A program made the position numbers and the translations under genes. A DNA stretch of 64,000 nucleotides from Chiridota heheva (taxonomy: Eukaryota; Echinodermata; Holothuroidea; Apodida; Chiridotidae). Below, piece after piece: positions 14,101 through 26,100 of this stretch (position 1 is its first letter; each line of letters opens with the position of its first letter). The DNA lies in NCBI GenBank assembly GCA_020152595.1, contig JAIGNY010003060.1, positions 22,501 through 86,500 of the forward strand. Direction: 5' to 3'. The notes beneath the pieces were generated by a model. That model was not told the origin of the DNA. It saw nothing but the letters and a program-made list of their open reading frames with translations, and did no database searches.

Positions 14101-17100
14101 ACCTCTCCCCATCTTCTCGAGGATGAGGATCCCATGTCTAACTTCAGTAATATCCTTATCAACATCGCCACCTGCTCAATTTCCAAAACCTCCAAACCCC
14201 AAATCATCCCCCAACCCCTGGTTCTCAGATGACTGCAAAACCGCCATCAAGAACAGGAAAAGAGCCCTCAGGAACTTTAAAACTAACCCGACCACCCATA
14301 ACCTTAACCTCTTTCGCATCAGCCGTGCAAGGCCAGACGCACTATCAAGGACAGTAAAACCAACACTTGGAACAACTTTATCTCTTCTCTCACCACCAAC
14401 ACCCCACTAAGAAGATTTGGAGAATGGTTAACAGCTTCCACGGCAGAGTAGGCAAATCTTCCATCTCCCATCTCTCTTGGAATGGAGACCTTCTCACCGC
14501 AAAAAAGACATCGTTGACCACCTCGCCGCCTCTTTCAGCAACATCTCGGCCTCGACCAACTACTCCAATGCTTTCAAAATCAAAAAGCTTGCGATGAAGC
14601 CCGGAGAATCACTTTTCCCTCTGACAACTCCAAAAGCTACAACACCCTCTCACCCTTTCTGAATTAAACCAAGCCATCAGCGACGCTGGCTGCACCTCCA
14701 AGGGCCCAGATAACATCCCCTATCAGTTTCTGAAACACCTCCCCATCAAAGCCACCACTACCCTACTCACCATCTTCAACCACATTTGGTCCTCACACTC
14801 CTTTCCCCCTATCTGGAGGACAGCTATTGTCATCCCCGTCCTTAAACCAGGGAAGGATAGCACCGACCCACCAGCTACCGACCCATCGCCCTTACTTGCT
14901 GTCTCTGTAAAATTATGGAAAAGATCATTAATCAGAGACTAAACTGGTTCCTCGAGACCAACAGAATCCTCTCTCCTCACCAAAGCGGCTTCCGAAAACG
15001 TCGCAATACCCTAGACCAGTTAATTACGCTCGACACCGCTATCCGGGAATCCTTTGCAAAAAAGGAACACCTTATTGCCACATTTTTTGACCTCGAGAAA
15101 GCTTTCGACACTACTTGGAAATACGGCATTACCCGGAAACTTCACACCATTGGCCTCAGAGGCCACCTCCCCATCTTTATTCAAAACTTCCTCTCACCCA
15201 GGCAGTTCCAAGTTCGATTGGCCACACCCTCTCCAAGCCCGTACCCCCCAAGAAGAGGGCGTCCCCAAGGCAGCATCCTCTCCCCACTCTCTTCAACCTG
15301 AGCATTAATGACATCGGGAATGACCTTGGCCCCAGCATCAAACGTACCCTCTCGTGGATGACTTCACCATCTTCTACTCCTCCTAGCTTTCCTATTGTTG
15401 AAAATAGGCTTCAAACCAGCCTCAATCAGCTGCAAGTCTGGAGCAACAATAACGGTTTTAGATGCTCCAAAGACAAGACAGTCTGCCTGCACTTTTGTCA
15501 TTTCAACAACCTCCACCCCAACCCGAACTTTGTGCTCAATGGGAATCGCATCCCTAAAGTTGAAAACACAAAGTTCCTTGGTCTAACTCTGGACCCCAAG
15601 CTCACCTACAAGCCACACATCACCAACCTGAAACTAAAATGCAATAGCTCCCTCAACCTCCTCCGACTGCTCTCCAACACTACTTGGGGAGCGAACCGCT
15701 ATGCTCTCCTCAAAATTTTCAGGCTCACCATTCGTGCCAAGCTTGACTATGGCAATATTGTTTATTGTGTCGCTCACAACTCATACCTCAACCACATTAA
15801 CACCATCCAAAATGAAGCCCTCAGGCTTTGTCTAGGAGCCTACAGGACCTCCCCAATCACTAGCCTTCATGTTGAAGCCAACGAACCCCCCTTTCTACTT
15901 AGATGTAAAAAGCTTAGCCTCTCCTATGCTTTTAGAGTCCTCACCAACACCCAGAACCCTGTTTACAACCTCATTAGGTACCCCAATTTCTCCTCCCTCT
16001 TTGATAGGACTAAAACCCTATCGCCCCCCTTCAGCTTACGCATTAAATCAGACCTCTTTCAACTTGGCATCAACCCCGCCACTCTCGGCACCTATTCCTG
16101 GCCCACTTTTCCGCCTTGGGCCACCCGCCTTCCTTCTGTCCACCTAGACCTCTCCACTTATAACAAAACTCAAACTCACCCTAATCTCTTCATCAATCTC
16201 CACAACCAAATCAATGACCAACTCTCAAATTACACCTCCATCTATACTGATGGCTCCAAGGAAGGCAACAAGACAGCTGCTGCTGCCATCATCCAAGACA
16301 TCACCCTCAGTAGCAGACTTCCTGACCACTCATCCATCTTTTCAGCCGAGGCTAAGGCCATTCTCCTCGCCCTCAACTTTATTGAGTACTCTCCTCTTAG
16401 TCACTTTGCCATTTTCTCTGACTCAAAGGCTGTTCTTACTTCATTACTCAATCTTAAATGGGATAACCTCACCTGCCACCTCCTCCTCCGGAAACTCTTT
16501 TCTCCAACCCTCTGCAGGAAAAGTGTTCTTTTCTTCTGGATACCCAGCCATGTTGGCATCCCTGGCAATGACAGGGCTGATACAGCCGCTAAGCTTGCCC
16601 TTAACCTCCTCCCTTCCCCTTTCCCCAAAACCCTCTCTGACATCAAACCGCTTATCGCTTCTCTTGTTCGTGACCGCTGGCAAACCTTATGGAACTTCCA
16701 AATTGATAACAAACTCCATGTTATCCAGCCCACAATCCCGATCAAATCCACCATCAACAACCTTTCTCGTATCGACAACGCGTTCATATTACCCGTCTTA
16801 GAATTGGTCACACCCACCTCACTCACTCCCACCTCCTTATTGGTTCCCCAACCCTCTGTAACAATTGCCACTGCATCCTTACAATCCAACACGTTCTCCT
16901 TGCTTGCCCCTGTACAACCTTCCCAGAGCTTCTCTCGCTCCCCACAACTCAATTGCTGAGTTCTTCCAAAAATCCTCCAGATAAAATAGTCTCCTTCCTT
17001 CAGCATGCATCCCTCTACAACCATATTTAATCCTCCTCTTCCACCCCTCTCTACTCTGTTTTTAGTTTTACCCATGCACCTCCTCTCTCGATCACAGCTT

Positions 17101-20100
17101 TCTGGCTTTTGTTCTTGAATTTCTCTCATTCTTCCCCTGGTCTCTTTCCTTACTACCTCTAAAATGATCTGACCTCTCAGGCACAATTTGACCTTCGTTG
17201 TCATGGTGCCGTTAAGACCTCATCAAACAAACAAACTTGATACAAATTGACCCATCCTGTTGCTGTGATGTTAAAAAACAATGAAATTGAAAGTAATAGT
17301 GAACTGGACTCTGATTGGCTAGAATAGATATGAGTGCTTTTCTGGGACACCAAAGCAGATAAATTAGTCATATTCCGATGCATATTTAGCATCTTACAAA
17401 GTCTTCTTTTCTGTCATGAATGAAGTAAAGACTCATAAATGAATGTTCTTTTGTATATATTTTATGATTGTAGGTGATGTACAAAGATGGTCCTAATGAA
17501 GAAGGGCAGTGGTTTGAACGACCGGGTAAGCTGTCAGACTATTTTCCGGAACCTTATGAGAATGAAGAACTTGCAAGAGCGACAAATGAAGGTGAGACAC
17601 ATTCTTGACAAGGATAATTATACCCAATTGTTCCTAAAGATTAATTCAGGGGTCAGGCAAGGAATTAGTTTAGGGGTCAGGCAACTTAATCTCAAATGAA
17701 AGAGGACTTGCAAAAGAAATAGAAGTTTAAAGAAAGTATTAAAAAAATCTTATTCCATTAAGAAGATAAGTTTAATTGTTGATATCATTGGTGTGGAAAT
17801 GACTGAAATCAAACTAGTTGTGATGTCATTGCCTCAGATTCCTCAGCCTTATTAAATAAGGTGTGACGAGAGCAACGTGACAACTGTTTCTTTTCTCTAA
17901 TACTATTTCGCTCCGTTTTTTCTTCAATTTGCACCATTTTGTTTTATAACTTCATTTTCGGATTTTCTCGGTGGATGGGCTTTTATTCTCGGTGAGATCA
18001 TTTTTTTTTTTTTTTTTATATTTTTCCTTGTTCTGACCTGACTTTTCGCGCCCTTCGTTACTAGTACAGCGGTCCCCATATAGTGGTTCCACGACTTTTT
18101 TTTCTAGCTGCCTTGGGTCTCTCGGCCCTTGGTTTTTTCTTTCATTATGACGAAGCGCCTATGCAGTGACCTTGACCCCCTTCCCTCCCCGTGACCCACC
18201 TGCTACCATAATTGACCATTCTACAACCCCAATCCCAAAAATCTTAATTATTCATGCCACCAACAAGCAAGAAAGCTTTAAAAAAGGGTTCTCCCTTCCT
18301 CATTCATAAAGCACTCTACGGCCTTATCAGTACCCTCCCCAAGGTCTCTACCCTTAGATCCGGCGATCTCCTGGTGCACTGCACCAGGGACACACAAGCC
18401 ACCACCCTCCTTTCCACCAAAACCCTAGCCAACTCTGGTATCAACATCACAGTCACCCCCCATCGTTCCCTGAACTCCAGCAAAGGCGTCATACGCACCC
18501 GAAATCTTGCGTACATGACCGATGACGACCTCAAAGAGGAACTAGCAAGCCAACACGTAACTGAAGCCCGTTGTCTCATTCTAAAGAGAGACAGAGCCGA
18601 AACACCCACCAATACCATCTTTCTTACCTTCGCAACACCAGCTCTCCCCTCCCACATCATTGCCGGCTACTTGAGAATCCAGGTCGCCCCTTACATTCCC
18701 AACCCTTTACGTTGCTATAATTGTCAGAGGTATGGCCACAAAAAAAAACTCTTGCCACAGCCAAGCGCGCTGTGGTAACTGCGGAGCCCCAGACCATGAC
18801 AACACCTCCTGCACCAACACCCCACTCTGCACAAATTGTGACGGTAAGCACCCAGCCAACCATCCCTCCTTCTCGAAAAACTGCCCCACCTGGCTTCAGG
18901 AAAAACAAATCACTCAATTTAAAACCCTTAACCCCAACATAACTTACCCAGAGGCCAGGAAGCAATTCCTCGCTTCTCTTAACACCAAGCCTTCCCACTC
19001 AAACGTAGTCTCCTCTAACTCCAATTCCGCCCCACCCCAAACACAACTAACACAACAAAAACTAACTCCCATGCCCAAACCGACCTCACCTGGCTCTTCT
19101 TACCTAGTCCTAAGCCCATCACCATTTCCAACAACCCAATCACACCCAATACCCACACCACCTCCACCACCACTTCTCTTTTCAACCTCCCTTCCTACTC
19201 TAAAGCCCCCACCGCCCCCTACACCAACACCACTTATACCATCATACATCAAACTAAAACCAACCAGGCTAACAATCAACAAACCAACCAAAAAACAACC
19301 AATCAACAAACAACCAATCAACAAACAGCCCGCCACCCAAACCCACATGTATGACACTGAAGAGAAAATGGATTGTTTCATTACCGAACACACCGATCAT
19401 ACTTCTTGTCCAATTTTCAAAAACGATCTCTCCCAAAGAAACAGATCCAAAGAAAAAACTAGCCAACTCAGACCCAACAGATCTTCCTCCAGATAACCCC
19501 CCGCCTCCTTATGGCGTACACCACAAACAATTACAATAACACCCTTAACATCATACAATGGAACATTAGGAGCCTTAAGGCCAATTCTAAAGAAATTGAT
19601 ATTCTGGCCTCCACCTTCAACCAGGTCGTCTTCTGCCTACAAGAAACTTACTTGAAAACTACCGACCATTACTCCCTCAACAACTTTGCTTGCTATCACA
19701 AACATCAAGTGGACGCTGACAGGGCCTGTGGTGGCGTCTCTATTCTCGTTAGACACGATATCCCACACAGCCCTGTTCGTGTGCACACTGACCATCTCCC
19801 TCCACAAAACTTTCACTCTTTGCAATATCTATCTCCCCCCAACACCAACATTCAACCAACCAGCCTTAACAACCTCATCTCTCAGCTTCCCACCCCCTTC
19901 ATCCTTATTGGTGACTTCAACGCTCACAACCCTCTGTGGGGCTCTAATACCACAACCCCTAGAGGCAAGCTCATCGAAAACGCTCTTCATCAGCACAGCC
20001 TGTCTTTACTGAACACTAACTCCCCGACCTACCTTTATCCTGCCACAGGCTCTCTCACCTGTATTGACCTGTCTATCTGTTCCCCTAACCTCCTCCCTGA

Positions 20101-23100
20101 TTTTAGATGGAGAGTCACTGCTGACCTCTGTGGTAGTGATCATTACCCTCTTCTTATACACCCCAATCTTCAAATCCCCACTGAGCACACCCCAATTGGA
20201 ACGTCGAGAGGGCTGACTGGCCCCTTTTTGAAACCCTCTGTGACTCACACCTCTCCCCCCATCTCCTCGAGGATGAGGATCCCATGTCTAACTTCAGTAA
20301 TATCCTTATCAACATCGCCACCTGCTCAATTCCCAAAACCTTCAAACCCCCAAATCATCCCCCCCAACCCCTGGTTCTCTGATGACTGCAAAACCGCCAT
20401 CAAGAACAGGAAAAGAGTCCTTAGGAACTTTAAAACTAACCCGACCACCCATAACCTCAACCTCTTTTGCATCAGCCGTGCCAAGGCCAGACACACTATC
20501 AAAGGACAGTAAAACCAACACTTGGAATAATTTTATCTCTTCTCTCACCACCAACACCCCCACTAAGAAGATTTGGAGAATGGTTAACAGCTTCTACGGC
20601 AGAGTGGGCAAATCTCCCATCTCTCTTGGAATGGAGACCTTCTCACTGCAAAAAAGGACATCGTTAACCACCTCGCCGCCTCTTTCTGCAACATCTCGTC
20701 CTCGTCCAACTACTCCAATGCTTTCAAAACCATAAAAGCTTGCGATGAAGCCCGGAGAATCACTATTCCCTCCGACAACTCCGAAAGCTACAACACCCCT
20801 CTCACCCTTTCTGAATTAAACCAAGCCATCAACGACGCTGGCTGCACCTCCAAGGGCCCAAATAACATCCCCTACCAGTTCCTGAAACATCTCCCCATCA
20901 AGGCCACCACTACCCTACTCACCATCTTCAACCACATTTGGTCCTCACACTTCTTTCCCCCTATCTGGAGGACAGCTATTGTCATCCCCGTCCTTAAACC
21001 CCTCCAGCTACCGACCCATCGCCCTTACTTGCTGTCTCTGTAAAATTATGGAAAAGATCATTAATCAGAGACTAAACTGGTTCCTCGAGACCAACAGAAT
21101 CCTCTCCCCTAACCAAAGCGGCTTCCGAAACGTCGCAATACTCTAGACCAGTTAATTACGCTCGACACCGCTATCCGGGAATCCTTTGCAAAAAAGGAAC
21201 ACCTCATTGCCATATTTTTTGACCTCGAGAAAGCTTTCGACACTACTTGGAAATACGGCATTACCCGAAAACTTTACACCATCGGCCTCAGAGGCCACCT
21301 CCCCATCTTTATTCAAAACTTCCTCTCACCCAGGCACTTCCAAGTTCGTATTGGCCACACCCTCTTTAACCCGTACCCCCCAGAAGAGGGTGTCCCCCAA
21401 GGCAGCATCCTCTCTCCCACTCTCTTCAACCTGAGCATTAATGACATCGCGAATAATATTGGCCCCAGCATCAAACCTACCCTCTACGTGGATGACTTCA
21501 CCATCTTCTACTCCTCCCCTAGCTTTCCTATTGTTGAAAATAGGCTCCAAACCAGCTTCAACCAGCTGCAAGTCTGGAGCAACAATAACAGTTTTAAATT
21601 CTCCAAAGACAAGACAGTCTGCATGCACTTGTCATTTCAACAACCTCCACCCCAACCCGAGCTTTGTGCTCATTGGGAATCGCATCTCTAAAGTTGAAGA
21701 CACAAAGTTCCTTGGTCTAACTCTAGACCCCAAGCTCACCTACAAGCAACACATCACCAACCTGAAACTAAAATGCAACAGCTCCCTTAACATCCTCTGA
21801 CTGCTCTCCAACACCACTTGGGGAGCGAACTGCTATCTCTCTTCAAAATTTTCAGGCTCACCATTCGTGCCAAGCTTTACTATGGCAATATTGTCTACTG
21901 TGTCGCTCACAACTCATACCTCAACCACATCAACACCATCCAAAATGAAGCCCTCAGGCTTTGTCTGGGAGCCTACAGGACCTCCCCAATAACCAGCCTT
22001 CATGTTGAAGCCAACGAACCCCCCTTTCTACTTAGATGTAAAAAGCTTAGCCTCTCCTATGCTTTTAGAGTCCTCACCAACACCCAGAACCCTGTTTACA
22101 ACCTCATTAGGTACCCCAATTTCTCCTCCCTCTTTGATAGGACTAAAACCTTATCCCCTTCCTTCAGCTTACGCATTAAATCAGACCTCTTCAATCTTGG
22201 CATCAACCCCGCCACTCTCGGCACCTACTCCTGGCCCACTTTTCCTCCTTGAGCCACCTAGACCTCCCTTCTGTCCACCTAGACCTCTCCACTTATAACA
22301 AAACTCAAACTCACCCTAACCTCTTCATCAATCTCCACAACCAAATCAAAGACCAACTCTCAAATTACACCTCCATGTATACTGATGGCTCCAAGAAAGG
22401 CAACAAGACAGCTGCTGCTGCCATCATCCAAGACATCACCCTCAGTAGCAGACTTCCTGACTACTCATCCATCTTTTCAGCCGAGGCTAGGGCCATTCTC
22501 CTCGCCCTCAACTTTATTGAGTTCTCTCCTCTTAGTCACTTTGCCATTTTCTCCGACTCAAAGGCTGTTCTTACTTCATTACTCAATCTTAAATGGGATA
22601 ACCTCACCTGCCACCTCCTCCTCCTCCGGAAACTCTTTTCTCCCACCCTCTGCAGGAAAAGTGTTCTTTTCTTCTGGATACCCAGCCATGTTGGCATCCC
22701 TGGCAGTGACAGGGCTGATGCAGCCGCTAAGCTTGCCCTCAACCTCCTCCTTACCCCTTTTCCAAAACCCTCTCTGATATCAAACCGCTTATCGCTTCCC
22801 TTCTTCGTGACCGCTGGCAAACCTCATGAACTCCCAAATTTATAACAAACTCCATGTCATCCAGCCCACAATCCTGATCAAATCCACCATCAACAACCTC
22901 TCTCGTATCGACAACGTTCATATTACCCGTCTTAGAATTGGTCACACCCACCTCACTCACTCCCATTTCCTTATTGGTTCCCCCCAACCCCTCTGTAACA
23001 ATTGCCACTGCATCCTCACTATCCATCACGTTCTCCTTGCTTGCCCCCTGTACAACCTTCCCAGAGCTTCCTCGCTCCCCACAACTCAATTGCTGAGTTC

Positions 23101-26100
23101 TTCCAGAAAAATCCTCCGGATAAAATAATCTCCTTCCTTCATCATGCTTCCCTCTACAACCATATTTAATTCTCCTCTTCCACCCCCTCTCTACTTTGTT
23201 TTCCCCATGCACCTCCGATCACAGCTTTCTGACTTATGTTCTTGAATTTCTCTCATTCTCCCCTGGTTTCTTTCCTTCCTACCTCTAACATGATCTGACC
23301 TCTTAGGCACAATTTGACCCTCGTTGTTGTGGTGCCGTTAAGACCTCATCATCAAACAAACAAACCTCAGTTTATATGTATTCTTATCATATTTTGTGCT
23401 GCGATTTTGTGTTTTAACCCTTACTCTACCACGCGGCAATAGTATTGCCATTTTCAAACCACATTTTGCTAAAAAATAAAATCGGGACTTTACCACAGTC
23501 CTATAGGAGTAATATTGGTATCATTTTAAAGTACTTGGATATTGTTTTCACAAAATGAAACTTTTTCATAGGGGTCATATTACATAATTTTGAGAAAAAG
23601 TACATCAAAAAAAAGTAAAACTCAAAAAATGGTAACAAATTTACAAAAAAGGTTTTTTCTTCTTTCAAATCTTACAATAACTTCAAGATCACATTTTTGC
23701 CTCAAAATCAAACACGCAAGTCCTAAGACATAATAGTATTGGTTTCTGGTTTAATTTTTATAATCCCTACCTGCAATTTTTGTTCTGGAGAAATCTTATG
23801 AATTTCTGCCATTTTTGATCCGTTTTTTTTCTTCTGAAAAATTGTGTACCCAAACCGTACATCGCACATGCTTCGTTGAACCGCCGTTCGAAAGCGCTTC
23901 AAATTTCTTTTCATTTTATAAATAAAGAAAGGCATACCCACCCCCCTCTAATTAGAACCTGTCCTATAGGAAATATATTTCACCTCTCTAATTTGAACAA
24001 CTACGTGGTGCAGAGGAAATGTATCTGCTAGCACACGAGTGCTCCGGGTTTGAGTCTTACCATGACCACTGTGTAATTATTTTTCTGCTGCAGCTTTTAG
24101 GGGGTCTTGACTTTTATCATTTTTGATGTTTTTTCATCTTTTCTTTCTTTCCAAAAATTATAGATTAGTATCATTGGAAAGGAAATTTTATAAAGAATCT
24201 AAATATGTAACACAAATCTCTGTTTTTATTACTGACAAGAACTTATACTTTGCAATGATTGACCATTTCATTTATTGACCAAATTTTGCCAAAAATTGCT
24301 TAATTTGCATATTTTTGTCCAATACTTCCTAAATGGGCTTTAATTACTCAAAAGATAAATATCTTGGCCTCTATTCCAACCAAACTTGTAACGATAGAAA
24401 TTGAAAGGAAAGTTGTCAAAAATGCATATGAAAAAAGTTTTTAAACTTTCAAAAGCCCTGGTAGAGTAAGGGTTTAACAACCGTTGAATAAATCGGGAAA
24501 GTAGTTAAGCAGACTCTAGTACAGTCAATTTTAATCCAAAGCTTGAAGAAAGTTTGAGGAAAAATAATTGGAATAGTAAAAGATTAAAACTAACTTAATT
24601 CAAAATACATTAACAATTGTTAAGAATGTGAGGATGAATGCACCAACCTTTCACATTAGTCTTAGTACACCAGTCATTTGTACATGTACACAGGTAATTG
24701 TTATTAATCATTAAAGCAGAGCTTTAAACTGGAATAACTCCTCCATGGAATACAAGTTCTGAATGCTTTCTTCACCATTTTGTGCCTTTTAAAATCCTCT
24801 TTATATAAGTTTGCTTGAATACTGATCTAATCCTTTAAATTGTCTATGATGTAGTAAGCATTTTCGTAGTCACAAGACCTGGTTTAAAGCTATTTAAGAA
24901 ACAATCATTCAATGCTAGGTCAGTTTCTGTAGAAAACAGATATGTGTCTTTCATTTCCACTTGGTATGTTTAGAATTTATTTTAGAATCAACTCTTGAAA
25001 ACTTTTTTTTTTTTAAATTCATGATAGCTTATTGCGAAAAAATGTGTCTGTTCTGGAATATTGTTTTAAACTTTTTTAAAGTTTTTAATGTTTTGGCTTA
25101 ATTTACAGAACTATGGGATATTTTGATTTCTATTCAATAGACTTGCAACAAAACATGTACACGTACAAACTGTGTATTTGTAAACAATGTACACATGCAA
25201 ATTGAACAAATTGTATTTGTAATTAAACACATGCAAAGTGAACATATTGTATTTGTAATTAAACACATGCAAATTGAACATATTGTATTTGTAATTAAAC
25301 ACATGCAAATTGAACATATTGTATTTGTAATTAAACACATGCAAACTGAACATATTGTATTTGTAATTAAACACATGCTAATTGAACATATTGTATTTGT
25401 AATTAAACACATGCAAACTGAACATATTGTATTTGTAATTAAACACATGCAAATTGAACATATTGTATTTGTAATTAAACACATGCAAATTGAACATATT
25501 GTATTTGTAATTAAACACATGCTAATTGAACATATTGTATTTGTAATTAAACACATGCAAATTGAACATATTGTATTTGTAATTAAACACATGCAAATTG
25601 AACATATTGTATTTGTAATTAAACACATGCAAATTGAACATATTGTATTTGTAATTAAACACATGCAAATTGAACATATTGTATTTGTAATTAAACACAT
25701 GCTAATTGAACATATTGTATTTGTAATTAAACACATGCAAATTGAACATATTGTATTTGTAATTAAACACATGCTAATTGAACATATTGTATTTGTAATT
25801 AAACACATGCAAACTGAACATATTGTATTTGTAATTAAACACATGCAAACTGAACATATTGTATTTGTAATTAAACACATGCAAATTGAACATATTGTAT
25901 TTGTAATTAAACACATGCTAATTGAACATATTGTATTTGTAATTAAACACATGCAAATTGAACATATTGTATTTGTAATTAAACACATGCTAATTGAACA
26001 TATTGTATTTGTAATTAAACACATGCAAACTGAACATATTGTATTTGTAATTAAACACATGCAAATTGAACATATTGTATTTGTAATTAAACACATGCAA

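Larger units (their letters stand above)
11691..17236 (+). mobile_element. LINE (non-LTR retrotransposon) copy 1, in CYC1 intron 3
   Basis: About 5.5 kb. It has a short 5' leader, ORF1 with zinc knuckles, ORF2 with endonuclease, reverse transcriptase and RNase H domains, and a 3' end in a CAAACAAACAAAC tail. It is highly similar over its length to the second copy at 17878-23365. RNase H plus a knuckle-type ORF1 suggests the I-like group (I/Nimb/ingi relatives); clade assignment is an inference. Several frameshifts make it non-functional. I could not define clean target-site duplications. Confidence 0.93.
17878..23365 (+). mobile_element. LINE copy 2, in CYC1 intron 4
   Basis: Same family and orientation as the copy at 11691-17236, about 5.5 kb, with 5' leader, ORF1, ORF2 and a CATCAAACAAACAAAC 3' end. 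Differences from copy 1 include a deletion of about 25-30 bp near 21000, an A-run expansion in the first zinc knuckle (18740-18750), a 1-base loss near 21130 and many point changes. Non-functional. Confidence 0.93.

Noticed and set aside
16401-17204. A 267-codon frame on the - strand over LINE copy 1
   Set aside because: It is the antisense shadow of the RNase H region and 3' end of LINE ORF2. Matching shorter antisense frames occur in copy 2.
17222-17260. Target-site duplications for the LINE copies
   Set aside because: Flanks of 11691/17236 and 17878/23365 show only 5-6 base similarities that are expected by chance.
24001-24075. A functional tRNA gene
   Set aside because: Box-like motifs are present, but I cannot pair all four stems and it lies inside a TTAA-flanked element with a sister copy, so a relic is more likely.
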